From: DAOUTY01 sp964453665
Lineage (GTDB): Bacteria; Chloroflexota; Dehalococcoidia; SZUA-161
Length of the DNA: 21,799 nucleotides
Assembly (NCBI GenBank): GCA_964453665.1
Contig: CAYVQT010000051.1
Coordinates: forward strand, 1-21,799
Direction of reading: 5' to 3'
Made by a program: the position numbers and the translations under genes. The first letter of the stretch is position 1; every line of letters starts with the position of its first letter. The notes below the pieces were generated by a model, which was not told where the DNA came from, ran no database searches, and saw only the letters and a program-made list of their open reading frames with translations. This document shows positions 7,171 through 14,037 of the stretch, piece by piece.

Positions 7171-7833
7171 CTACTGTTGATGGAATACCTTTTGCCACCT
7201 TCTCCCAGCGGCAGAGCCAACCGCACGCACGGGAGCAAAGGTCTTGCGATGCAACTGGCAGGGACCCAGGCGCTGCAATCCCTCAATGTGCTCCGGCGTC
7301 CCATAGCCTTTATTTCGCGCCAGACCGTATCCGGGGAATTGTCTGTCTAATTGCACCATCAGGCGGTCGCGGGTGACCTTGGCGATAACGGATGCTGCAG
7401 CGATGGAAAGGCATTGTCCATCCCCATTGGTGATACTCTTCTGAGGGAGTTTAACATCAGGCAGACGGACGTAGTCGATAAGAAGGAAATCCGGAGGGAT
7501 TTGAAGCTGTTCTACAGCATTGCGCATCGCCAGTCTGGTAGCGGCTACGATGCCCCTCTCATCGATAACCTCATGAGAGACTACCCCAACCCCGAACGAT
7601 ACCCCATCATTTTGAATGCAATCGGAAAAGAATTCACGCTTTTGCGGTGTCAGCTGCTTGCTATCCCGAAGTAGATGTAACCAGGGGGGTCGAGCCTCCA
7701 TGTAAAGAATAACAGCCGCAGCCACCACCGGCCCCGCCAGTGGCCCGCGACCGACCTCATCGACGCCGGCGATGAGTCTATAGCCCTGCGACTTCAGCCT
7801 GTCCTCTTCGATAAAGGTTGGCGCTCGACTCAC
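7171..7833 (-). CDS. rnhB: Ribonuclease HII
   Basis: Endonuclease that cuts RNA in RNA/DNA hybrids and excises single ribonucleotides misincorporated in DNA, using two metal ions. The family signature GVDEVGRGPLAGPVVAAAV (residues 23-41) carries catalytic D25 and E26; the third Asp is in LLIDYVRLPD (about 116-122), and SIAAASVIAKVTRDRLM is the conserved helix with the fourth acidic and basic residues. The C-terminal GYGTPEH followed by LHRKTFAPV matches the family end. 220 aa is typical. The start is GTG 7833 behind AAGGG. A promoter TTGACA-17-TACTAT is at 7892-7864. Convergent with the cysteine synthase gene, with only 44 bp between stops and no clear terminator. Confidence 0.96.
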   Translation of the reverse strand: MSRAPTFIEEDRLKSQGYRLIAGVDEVGRGPLAGPVVAAAVILYMEARPPWLHLLRDSKQLTPQKREFFSDCIQNDGVSFGVGVVSHEVIDERGIVAATRLAMRNAVEQLQIPPDFLLIDYVRLPDVKLPQKSITNGDGQCLSIAAASVIAKVTRDRLMVQLDRQFPGYGLARNKGYGTPEHIEGLQRLGPCQLHRKTFAPVRAVGSAAGRRWQKVFHQQ

Positions 7834-7863
7834 CGCAGCCCTTGACCCCTCAGAGTTTGCGAA

Positions 7864-7892
7864 ATAGTACCACGGGCACGCTCAATTGTCAA
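7864..7892 (-). promoter_or_regulatory. Sigma70 promoter of rnhB
   Basis: Minus strand: perfect TTGACA (7892-7887), 17-nt spacer, TACTAT (7869-7864). Start expected near 7857, leader of about 25 nt. The tandem repeat array begins 11 bp upstream of the -35 box. Confidence 0.65.
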
Positions 7893-7902
7893 AAACGAGA
7901 TG

Positions 7903-8158
7903 ACCTGTAGCGTCGTGACTCCCGTCACGACGGCGTTATCCTCGGCAATCCGTTGCCACAGGAGTGGCAACGCTACATGCCGGATATCCAGCGCAGAAGT
8001 CGCCCGATTTCACCACCTGTAGCGTCGTGACTCCCGTCACGACGGCGTTATTCTAAGCAATCCGTTGCCACAGGAGTGGCAACGCTACATGCCGCATATC
8101 CAGCGCAGAAGTCGCCCGATTTCACCACCTGTAGCGTCGTGACTCCCGTCACGACGGC
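7903..8158. repeat. 112-bp tandem repeat, 2.3 copies, each with two related hairpins
   Basis: Units start at 7903, 8015 and 8127, exactly 112 bp apart; the third is cut after about 32 bp. Units differ at only a few positions (for example CCTCG versus CTAAG, CCGG versus CCGC). Each full unit has hairpin 1 (CGTCGTGAC-TCCC-GTCACGACG) and hairpin 2 (CGTTGCCAC-AGGA-GTGGCAACG); the outer ends GTAGCG and CGCTAC also pair, so the two hairpins sit inside a larger inverted repeat. The unit is non-coding and looks like a MITE/REPIN-style element that duplicated in tandem. Confidence 0.88.
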
Positions 8159-8166
8159 TATTCTCA

Positions 8167-8194
8167 GTAGGGGCGTTCAATTGAACGCCCCTAC
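8167..8194. repeat. Perfect 28-bp palindrome (GTAGGGGCG..CGCCCCTAC family)
   Basis: Complete self-complementarity over 28 bp with centre TTCAATTGAA, the longest clean copy of the element seen at 31 and 5891. It lies directly after the tandem array and 7 bp before the -35 box of the next gene. Confidence 0.9.
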
Positions 8195-8201
8195 GTCAAT
8201 G

Positions 8202-8230
8202 TTGCAGGCAATCCAGCTTGCGCCTATACT
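8202..8230 (+). promoter_or_regulatory. Promoter abutting the TylF-family gene
   Basis: -35 TTGCAG (8202-8207), 17-nt spacer, -10 TATACT (8225-8230) touching the ATG at 8231. If used, transcription starts at about 8237, where codon 3 is GTG. There is no Shine-Dalgarno before 8231. This suggests a leaderless or internal start; the -35 is only a half match. Confidence 0.4.
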
Positions 8231-9004
8231 ATGCTCGTGTTCAAGCCATATCTGGATAAGGCACGCGGTCAGATTTCGCTGCTAACCGCTGCATTCGCCT
8301 TTTACTGCCTCTACTACGGCCAACTGCTGTGGGCCTTTTCACGAAATCTCCGCCTGTCAAGCCCACGCTCATTCACGGACTCGCTCAAAACAGTACGGTC
8401 AATCCAGATGGTGAGGGGTTATACCGCACTGCTGCCGCTGCGCCTGGCCGCCCTGCATAAACTATGCCGGGAGATAGACAGGCAGTCTGTTCCAGGCGAT
8501 GTCATAGAGTGCGGTGTTTACAACGGGGGGTCGGCCGCCTTGATGGCTTCCGTTTGCACCAGATCCCCTCTGCACAGAAGCGTGTGGCTCTTTGACTCTT
8601 TCGAGGGACTTCCTGAGCCTACCGAAAAGGATGGCGACAAAGCACGTTCCTGCGGGTGGTGGTGCCACGGAGACCTGTCAAAGGTCAGGGCGGTCTTCCA
8701 GAAGCTACGCATTCCGGAGTCACATATCCATATTATCAAGGGCTGGTTCCAGGACACATTCCCCTCCGTGCGAACGGGAGACATAGCCCTCCTGCATATC
8801 GACGCGGACTGGTATGAAAGCGTTAAACTGTGTCTGGAAAGGTTCTACGACAGCGTCCAACCGGGAGGATTCGTTGTCATCGATGACTACGGACACTGGG
8901 AGGGCTGCAAGAGAGCAACCGATGAATTCCTGAAAGACCGTTCTCTCGATATAAAACTGACCAGGGTTGATTATACAGGCCGCTATTTCCAAAAGCCCCT
9001 GTAA
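8231..9004 (+). CDS. TylF/MycF-family O-methyltransferase
   Basis: SAM-dependent, metal-dependent O-methyltransferase of the macrocin (TylF) family, which methylate sugar hydroxyls on glycosylated metabolites or glycans. SAM motif: PGDVIECGVYNGGSAALMA (residues 88-106); WLFDSFEGLPEP (119-130) is a family hallmark; HIDADWYESVKLCLE (189-203) gives D191 and D193, and FVVIDDYGHWEGC (214-226) gives D218 and D219 for Mg2+ and catalysis; GRYFQKP is the usual C-terminus. 257 aa is normal. About 40 extra N-terminal residues including a hydrophobic stretch (18-37) may form a membrane contact or may not be translated, since the predicted promoter overlaps the first codon. It stands alone between repeats and the convergent Crp-like gene, but fits the glycan chemistry of 2241-5831. 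Confidence 0.88.
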   Translation: MLVFKPYLDKARGQISLLTAAFAFYCLYYGQLLWAFSRNLRLSSPRSFTDSLKTVRSIQMVRGYTALLPLRLAALHKLCREIDRQSVPGDVIECGVYNGGSAALMASVCTRSPLHRSVWLFDSFEGLPEPTEKDGDKARSCGWWCHGDLSKVRAVFQKLRIPESHIHIIKGWFQDTFPSVRTGDIALLHIDADWYESVKLCLERFYDSVQPGGFVVIDDYGHWEGCKRATDEFLKDRSLDIKLTRVDYTGRYFQKPL

Positions 9005-9029
9005 CCTGCACAAGCGCAGGTGTAGTCGG

Positions 9030-9506
9030 CTACTCCCTACCCACGGCAGGATCCATCAGCATAGTCAGCTTCTGCCTCGTGTCCGCCAACCTGGAACTTA
9101 CAGCGGAATTCAGATTTCTCATAACTATGTAGCCTATGCGGGGACTCTGCTCAAAGAGTTTTATCAAATCCGAACCCTTGATACAGATGTCCTCTGTCTT
9201 CTCAGTGCACTTAGCGGAGGCGGTATAGGTATGTGGCCCCACAACGGCGGACCATCCAAAGACTTCTCCTTCATCTACCGTATGCACTGTAACTTCTACA
9301 ATGCCGGTGGGCTTACTAAGCTCAACTACGATATCCACCTTCCCGCTACGGCAAAGATGCAGTTCCATCGCTCTTTTATCCTGGTGGAAGCAAAAAGAAC
9401 CTTTCTTAAAAGTGCGTTCACGACAAAGCTCCACTAACTTGCTCAATTCACCGTCATCCAATCCCTTAAAAACACTAAAACCCTTCAGAACCTGGACTGA
9501 TATCAT
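9030..9506 (-). CDS. Cyclic-nucleotide-binding-domain protein without DNA-binding domain
   Basis: A 158-residue CRP/CAP-type jelly-roll domain: LKGFSVFKGLDDGELSKL (helix A), FKKGSFCFHQDKRAMELHLCRSGKVDIVVE (beta roll), and GEVFGWSAVVGPHTYTASAKC at about 80-100, in the place of the phosphate-binding cassette. The usual FGE..L..... R(S/T)A is altered (FGWSAVV, and no Arg before the final Ala), so cAMP binding is doubtful. The C-helix follows, but there is no helix-turn-helix, so it is not a transcription factor on its own. GAGGAGGAG precedes ATG 9506. It lies 92 bp behind the Rieske-like gene on the same strand, probably in one operon; it may act as a ligand- or redox-responsive partner. Function unknown. 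Confidence 0.85.
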   Translation of the reverse strand: MISVQVLKGFSVFKGLDDGELSKLVELCRERTFKKGSFCFHQDKRAMELHLCRSGKVDIVVELSKPTGIVEVTVHTVDEGEVFGWSAVVGPHTYTASAKCTEKTEDICIKGSDLIKLFEQSPRIGYIVMRNLNSAVSSRLADTRQKLTMLMDPAVGRE

Positions 9507-9598
9507 TGCTCCTCCTCATCCAAAGGCCTCCAAGACCCTTTGAATCCGCCGAAACGGTCTGATGCCGAGCAGGCTACTGCATCTAAAAATCACACCAC

Positions 9599-10003
9599 CT
9601 ATAAGGTGATCATGAGGTCGCCGTCGACCAAATCTACTGAGTACCCCGTCAGCGGCTTCTTGGCCGGGCCGCCGACCGTCTTCCCCTCATAGTCATACGT
9701 CGAGTGGTTTAAACTACAGCAGCACAATAAAGGTTCTCCAGGCACAGGGTCAAGCTTACGACCGAAATGCGTGCAACGGTCTGCAAAGGCCAGATACTGC
9801 TCACCCTCGGTTCTCACAATGAGAATGGGTTTGGAGAGGTTCTGGCCCGCCAGATAGACTGCTCCTCCCTTTTCAGCCAGTTCGGATATCTGGCCCACTT
9901 TCACTCGCACCTTGCCATCTTCGAGGCTCCACAGGTCGGGACTCAATGGCTTTGTTTCACAAATCCCTAAAATCGACTTGATAATACCGGCGAGACCTGC
10001 CAT
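9599..10003 (-). CDS. Rieske-type 2Fe-2S domain protein with non-canonical second ligand motif
   Basis: A 134-residue soluble protein. Residues 33-134 follow the Rieske fold: VKVGQISELAEKGG, then LIVRTEGEQYLAFADRCTHFGRKL with ligands C77 and H79, then LLCCCSLNHSTYD. The spacing from H79 to C96 (16 residues) is right for a Rieske site. However, where the family has C-x2-H (C-P-L-H-G-S-T-Y-D), this protein has C96-S-L-N99-H100-S-T-Y-D: the His ligand position is Asn, and His is shifted by one. Three consecutive Cys (94-96) are also unusual. It may still bind a cluster using H100, or bind another way. The first 30 residues are a short hydrophobic/helical lead. It is probably the first gene of an operon with the cNMP-domain protein. 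GGAG lies 8 nt before the ATG. Confidence 0.85.
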   Translation of the reverse strand: MAGLAGIIKSILGICETKPLSPDLWSLEDGKVRVKVGQISELAEKGGAVYLAGQNLSKPILIVRTEGEQYLAFADRCTHFGRKLDPVPGEPLLCCCSLNHSTYDYEGKTVGGPAKKPLTGYSVDLVDGDLMITL

Positions 10004-10026
10004 TGTTTTTCTCCTTTCTGTGATGA

Positions 10027-10096
10027 ATTATACGGGGTCAGTTCCACCGAAAAGTATTGTGCGAGAAAACCTAACACGACGCACGTTTGTTGTCAA
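10027..10096 (-). promoter_or_regulatory. Promoter region of the Rieske-like/cNMP operon (two candidates)
   Basis: Minus strand candidate 1: perfect TTGACA (10096-10091), 17-nt spacer, TAGGTT (10073-10068). Candidate 2: perfect TATAAT (10032-10027) with no good -35, which would give a leader of about 17 nt. The HtpX stop codon is only 28 bp upstream of the TTGACA. Confidence 0.45.
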
Positions 10097-10123
10097 GAGG
10101 CAGTTCCACGTGGCGAAATGAAA

Positions 10124-11338
10124 TTAGAGGGGATGAATTCTACCGCAATGCGGACACTTGACATTAGCCCTTTTAAGATTGGGCGGCACCTTCAGCTTCG
10201 TGCCACAATCACAGCTGATAGTCCTGTAGTTGCTCTTCCGCCACATCAGGTCTGACACTTCGCGAGTGCGCTCCAGCTTGCTTGGCTCAGGCTCTACCGG
10301 CGCGGCTTCAGGCCCTGCTGCCCGCAGTCCAACGACACCAGCGGCAGCGATGGCAGCGGGGGCAATAACTCCACCACCCCCCTTATGGAATTGACGATAG
10401 GCTTCGTCGTAGTCAGCAAGGGAGACACCCCCGGACATGGAGCGCAGGATTCGTACCCTCTCGGAGATAGGCGGGTGAGTGCTGCTGAGGTCGGTCGCCG
10501 GTTTCCCTTTCTGACGGAAGGGATTCATGATGTACATCGGGGCTGTAGCCTTGTTGGCCGACTTCAGCTCGACGGTCGAACCGCCCAGTTTCTCCAGCGC
10601 GGATGCCAGCCCTTCAGGGTATCTGGTGTACAGGGCGGAGGAGGCATCGGCCAGATATTCTCGCTTTCTGGAAATGGCGAAGTAGATCAATCGAGCTAAA
10701 ATCGGCGCCAGTATCATTAATACTATTCCCACAAGGAGTATTATCACCTGAGCGCTGCCACCTCCCCCGGATGAGCTTCTGCGGCCACCGGTCATGGAGC
10801 TGAAGAAGAGCATATACGTCGCGTAGTAAGCCAGAATGACGATAGTCCCCAGAAGGACACTGCATAACGCCATCAGAAGCACATCACGGTTCTTTATGTG
10901 AGCCAACTCGTGTCCAATAACACCCTGCAACTCATCGCGGTTAAGCTTCTGCAACAGACCTGAGGTTACGGCGACGGAAGCCCGCTTGGGGTCCCGGCCG
11001 GTGGCGAACGCGTTCATCGCAGGGTCGTCGATAATGTAGATATCGGGCATCTTCTCCAGGCCCGACGCAATCTTCATCTCCTCCACTATGTTATACAGGC
11101 GGGGATGGTCATCACGCTCTATCTTCCTTGCCTTGGAGAGCGCCAGCAGTATATTATCACCCTGGAAGAAGGCCACCAAGTTCATTATCACCCATACCAC
11201 CAGAGCAATAACCAGCCCGCCGATACCGTTGTCCAGGAAGGCAAGCCCCAGGAAATACCCGATTAAAAGCAGCAGCAGCAACATCCCTGCCACCAGTACT
11301 GCCGACCTGACCTGATTCGATCTAATCTGCTGCCACAT
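10124..11338 (-). CDS. htpX: HtpX-like M48 membrane metalloprotease with C-terminal zinc ribbon
   Basis: Membrane zinc endopeptidase of the M48B family, involved in quality control of membrane proteins. Two N-terminal TM segments (15-35, 40-57) precede the catalytic domain; DIYIIDDPAMNAFATG (99-114) is the family beta-edge motif, HELAH gives zinc ligands H143 and H147 with E144 catalytic, and E227 in SRKREYLADA is the third ligand. Further TM segments are at 155-179 and 198-220. STHPPISERVRIL (287-299) is the classic M48 C-terminal motif. After an Ala/Pro-rich linker (320-350) there is an extra zinc ribbon, C376-x-C378 and C395-x2-C398, giving 404 aa versus about 290 for plain HtpX. It is the third gene of an operon with the zinc-ribbon protein and LemA, 15 bp after the LemA stop. 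Confidence 0.93.
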   Translation of the reverse strand: MWQQIRSNQVRSAVLVAGMLLLLLLIGYFLGLAFLDNGIGGLVIALVVWVIMNLVAFFQGDNILLALSKARKIERDDHPRLYNIVEEMKIASGLEKMPDIYIIDDPAMNAFATGRDPKRASVAVTSGLLQKLNRDELQGVIGHELAHIKNRDVLLMALCSVLLGTIVILAYYATYMLFFSSMTGGRRSSSGGGGSAQVIILLVGIVLMILAPILARLIYFAISRKREYLADASSALYTRYPEGLASALEKLGGSTVELKSANKATAPMYIMNPFRQKGKPATDLSSTHPPISERVRILRSMSGGVSLADYDEAYRQFHKGGGGVIAPAAIAAAGVVGLRAAGPEAAPVEPEPSKLERTREVSDLMWRKSNYRTISCDCGTKLKVPPNLKRANVKCPHCGRIHPL

Positions 11339-11353
11339 AGTTAATTCTCTTGT

Positions 11354-11920
11354 TTAAGTGAAGCTAACCTTGGGCGCCTCCCTCTCCGCAGGCGCCTCCA
11401 CCTCAAAGAACTCGTCAGCTTTGAAACCGGTCACGTTTGCCACTATATTCGAGGGAAACATCTGAATCTTGTTGTTGTAACCGAGCACCGAATCGTTGTA
11501 GAATTGGCGCGAAAAGCTTATCTTATTCTCCGTTGAGGTCAACTCCTCCTGAAGAGCGAGAAAGTTCTGGTTGGCTTTAAGGTCGGGGTAATTTTCAACC
11601 ACAGCCAGCAGCCTGGATAGAGCCCCGCTGAGCTCACCCTCAGCTTTGGACTGGGCACCCGCACCTTTGCCTACCGCCTCTAGTGCCAGGGTACGCGCAT
11701 TTGTTACCGCCTCCAATGTCTCTCGCTCGTGCGCCATATAGCCCTTCACCGCCTCCACCAGATTGGGGATGAGGTCATGCCTTCGCTTGAGCTGGACGTC
11801 GATCTGCGCCCAGGCGTTCTTCACCTGATTGCGCAGCCTCACCAAGCTGTTGTACATCCCGGCGAAGAGTAAGAGAAGAACCACCACGATACCGATGATT
11901 ACCCATCCTGCGACTGGCAT
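11354..11920 (-). CDS. lemA: LemA family protein
   Basis: A small membrane-anchored helical protein. One N-terminal TM segment (about 5-26, VIIGIVVVLLLLFAG), then the LemA signature YNSLVRLRNQVKNAWAQIDV followed by LKRRHDLIPNLVEAVKGY, then a coiled helical bundle (EREТ-like helix with LEAVTNAR) and FSRQFYNDSVLGYNNKIQMFPSNIVA, the conserved C-terminal block. The 188-aa length is typical. Perfect GGAGGTG lies 4 nt before the ATG. LemA is repeatedly found beside HtpX-type proteases and is thought to assist membrane protein turnover or envelope-stress signalling; its molecular activity is not known. Middle gene of a three-gene operon. Confidence 0.95.
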   Translation of the reverse strand: MPVAGWVIIGIVVVLLLLFAGMYNSLVRLRNQVKNAWAQIDVQLKRRHDLIPNLVEAVKGYMAHERETLEAVTNARTLALEAVGKGAGAQSKAEGELSGALSRLLAVVENYPDLKANQNFLALQEELTSTENKISFSRQFYNDSVLGYNNKIQMFPSNIVANVTGFKADEFFEVEAPAEREAPKVSFT

Positions 11921-12010
11921 GAGACACCTCCATAACAGTTTTTGCTGTCTCTAAGGCTCAAACTAAAATTAAAGTGATACGCTATCCCTGCAAGCAATTA
12001 ATGCCGTGGC

Positions 12011-12430
12011 TCAGTCTCGATCCCGGAATACCTCTCCCAGGAAGGTGAGGACACGCCCCTGAGAATCCGATTCCCCTGACGGCTTATCGGGCAGCTGTGT
12101 TATCAACTGGCCGACCTCCCCCTTATCAAACCAGAGGCCGTCTCCCCGCGAGCAAGCATCGATAAGCACTTCCGGGTCATGTCCGACCGTTGCTTTCTTC
12201 ATTTTCTTGCCGCAAATCGGGCACTTGCGTTTCTTCTCCGCTGATATGGCTTCAGGTGATGTGAGAATGTTATCCAGTGACAAGCTGGTTTCTTCAAGCT
12301 GCATGGTCTCCAGCAACAGCTCCAGTTCACCGGCATCGAACCAGACGCCCGAGCAGTCAACGCAATAGTCTAGCTCAATCTGCTCATGCTCGACAACTAT
12401 CATCGGGCTGCCGCAGGTCGGACATTTCAT
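12011..12430 (-). CDS. Double TFIIB-type zinc-ribbon protein
   Basis: A 139-residue soluble protein with two copies of the zf-TFIIB module. Copy 1: C3-x2-C6, C23-x2-C26, then GVWFDAGELELLLE. Copy 2: C70-x2-C73, C93 in DACSRGDG, then LWFDKGEVGQLI. In copy 2 the fourth Cys is a Gly (position 96), so that site has three Cys only and may bind zinc weakly or use another ligand. Despite the family name there is no evidence of a transcription role; these proteins often precede membrane protease or LemA genes. GGAG precedes the ATG at 12430. It is the first gene of the zf-LemA-HtpX operon. Confidence 0.88.
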   Translation of the reverse strand: MKCPTCGSPMIVVEHEQIELDYCVDCSGVWFDAGELELLLETMQLEETSLSLDNILTSPEAISAEKKRKCPICGKKMKKATVGHDPEVLIDACSRGDGLWFDKGEVGQLITQLPDKPSGESDSQGRVLTFLGEVFRDRD

Positions 12431-12459
12431 GAGGCTATCTCCATAAGGTGCTAATCGAA

Positions 12460-12488
12460 AGTGTAGATGAAGTAAAAAGCTATGTCAA
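12460..12488 (-). promoter_or_regulatory. Sigma70 promoter of the zf-lemA-htpX operon
   Basis: Minus strand: perfect TTGACA (12488-12483), 17-nt spacer, TACACT (12465-12460). Start expected near 12453, leader of about 23 nt containing the GGAG. It lies 37 bp after the stop of the GT4 gene, so the operon can be expressed independently of it. Confidence 0.65.
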
Positions 12489-12525
12489 GGAGAGCACATG
12501 GATTCCGAGTATCAATCGGGCGGGC

Positions 12526-13755
12526 TTACAAGACCTCCTCATAGACCTTCAGGGTGTCTCTGGCCGCAACTTCCCAACTGAAGGAATCCTCTATCCTTTT
12601 TCTGGCCGCTTCACCCATTTTTTGTCTTAGAGGCTTATCTGCAAGGATGCGTTTTATCGCTGCTGCCAGCGCAGCAGGGTCTGCAGGAGGTACTAATATG
12701 CCAGTCCCATCTCCACCCACCACCTCGGGCAGCGCTCCTGCCTTAGTGGCTATAACAGGGGTGCCGCATGACATGGCTTCAGCGGCGGGCAATCCAAAAC
12801 CCTCATAGAGTGAAGCGGTAACCGCGATCTCCGCTGAAGAGTAGAGCCTGACCAGCTCATCTGTATCCAGAGGCCCGGTGAAAGTGACCCTGTCGGCTAT
12901 CCCGAGCTCCTGTACCAGCCTGGTACCATACCCGCCATCAGGCCCTTGGTTACCAACCACGCTCACCTTCACGTCGACCTCGCCCTTCAGAAGTTGAACC
13001 GCTTTCAACAGATAAGGAACGCCCTTGTTCTTGTCCTGAGCTTTACCTAATATGACGAGGCTGTTGGGCTCCTTCTCTACGTGGTCGATTCTTTTAAAAA
13101 TGCCGGTATCGATGCCGTTGTGGACCACCCTGACCCTATCCTTGCGCAGCTTGAACGCATGAATAGTATCCTCCGCCGATGTCTTCGATACCGTCACCAC
13201 CCGCTCCATCCTCCTGCTGACGATGCCCTGCATTATGAGGAAGGAGTAGAACAAAACCCATCTCAGCCTGCGACGCCAGGTCTCAGACTCAGCCAGGGAG
13301 GCTGCCAAATCGGCGGTTATGGGGTGATGTATTGTGGCAACGATCGGCACCCCCAGGCTCTTGGCAAGAAGCAGGCCATAGCCCAGAGTCTGGTTGTCGT
13401 GAATAACATCGAATCTCTCGCGGGACATAATCTCACGCAGCTTCAGGTAAGCCCTCACGCTGAAGGTGAATATGTCCGGGAAGAACCCGATGTGCACCGC
13501 CGCGGCCTCGTAGAGATTGATGGGGGTGAACATACGGAGGGGATTTGATAGTGATGAGAAGCCATTTGTCTCGTACAGGTTAAGCGCTTCGAGCTTATGG
13601 AGCTTCACCCCATCGGGTGGTGCCAGGTAGGGCGGCCCGGAAATCACCTGGACTTCGTGACCCAGTTCATGGAGCGCTTTGGCCAGGTAGTAGACATATA
13701 CCCCCTGCCCGCCGCAGTACATATTGCCCCTGTAGGTAAGGAGGCATATTCTCAT
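12526..13755 (-). CDS. GT4-family glycosyltransferase (GT-B fold)
   Basis: Retaining glycosyltransferase using a nucleotide-sugar donor, acting at the cytoplasmic face on lipid-linked or soluble acceptors. N-terminal Rossmann half: MRICLLTYRGNMYCGGQGVY (Gly-rich acceptor loop), HDNQTLGYGLLLA and ATIHHPI. Donor half: VVHNGIDTGIF (near 210-220), VILGKAQDKNKGVPYLL (basic diphosphate-binding residues near 238-244), and EGFGLPAAEAMSCGTPVIAT with the E318-x7-E326 pair. Intact at 409 aa. The acceptor cannot be told. The sequence differs from the truncated GT4 at 2107-2244, so it is not its moved remainder. Promoter TTGACA-17-TATAAA ends 8 nt before the ATG, and a palindrome ends exactly at the -35 box. 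Confidence 0.94.
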   Translation of the reverse strand: MRICLLTYRGNMYCGGQGVYVYYLAKALHELGHEVQVISGPPYLAPPDGVKLHKLEALNLYETNGFSSLSNPLRMFTPINLYEAAAVHIGFFPDIFTFSVRAYLKLREIMSRERFDVIHDNQTLGYGLLLAKSLGVPIVATIHHPITADLAASLAESETWRRRLRWVLFYSFLIMQGIVSRRMERVVTVSKTSAEDTIHAFKLRKDRVRVVHNGIDTGIFKRIDHVEKEPNSLVILGKAQDKNKGVPYLLKAVQLLKGEVDVKVSVVGNQGPDGGYGTRLVQELGIADRVTFTGPLDTDELVRLYSSAEIAVTASLYEGFGLPAAEAMSCGTPVIATKAGALPEVVGGDGTGILVPPADPAALAAAIKRILADKPLRQKMGEAARKRIEDSFSWEVAARDTLKVYEEVL

Positions 13756-13763
13756 TTCGCCTT

Positions 13764-13792
13764 TTTATAGGCGATGCTGCGCGACTTGTCAA
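13764..13792 (-). promoter_or_regulatory. Strong sigma70 promoter of the GT4 gene, probably leaderless
   Basis: Minus strand: perfect TTGACA (13792-13787), 17-nt spacer, TATAAA (13769-13764), then 8 nt to the ATG at 13755. The start should fall 0-3 nt before the ATG, so the mRNA is probably leaderless or nearly so. The palindrome 13793-13819 abuts the -35 box without a gap. Confidence 0.7.
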
Positions 13793-13819
13793 GTAGGGGC
13801 GAGATGACCTCGCCCCTAC
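13793..13819. repeat. Palindrome GTAGGGGCG..CGCCCCTAC, centre AGATGACCT
   Basis: 27 bp with one mismatched pair. A tail follows: CGGTAGGTAAAAA, a weak hairpin, then GAAACC near 13851. A matching tail (CGGTAGACAAAAA..GAAACC) follows the palindrome at 14645, so the two mark equivalent ends of the repeat/transposase island. Confidence 0.8.
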
Positions 13820-14001
13820 GCCGGTAGGTAAAAACACGTATATGGACATTGAAACCATGCCATTACGTGAAAAATATAAAAATCGAGCCAATCGGCGCGG
13901 AAACAGCACCCCTATAAATAACCAATGTAAGAATGTTAATATAGTGGTGATATGGCCTCTTCACAGATATCTCCAAATTTGCTAATATTCGCATAACGTT
14001 A

Positions 14002-14028
14002 GTAGGGGCGAGGTGACCTCGCCCCTAC
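14002..14028. repeat. Palindrome GTAGGGGCG..CGCCCCTAC, centre AGGTGACCT
   Basis: 27 bp, fully self-complementary around one central base. It ends 9 bp before the transposase start codon, where the leader would be, and is probably the cognate recognition hairpin. Confidence 0.85.
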
Positions 14029-14037
14029 TAAAAAACA

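Noticed and set aside
7903..8158. CRISPR array
   Set aside because: The 112-bp period is conserved throughout, including what would be spacers; only 2.3 units, with internal hairpins, and no cas genes.
9004..9023. Intrinsic terminator between the convergent TylF and cNMP genes (ACCTGC/GCAGGT hairpin)
   Set aside because: Stem of only 6 bp and no T-run on either strand.
12526..13755. The intact GT4 gene as the displaced remainder of the truncated GT4 at 2107-2244
   Set aside because: It has its own complete but different N-terminus (MRICLLTYRGN versus MRVLQVCNHYY), so the two are separate genes.
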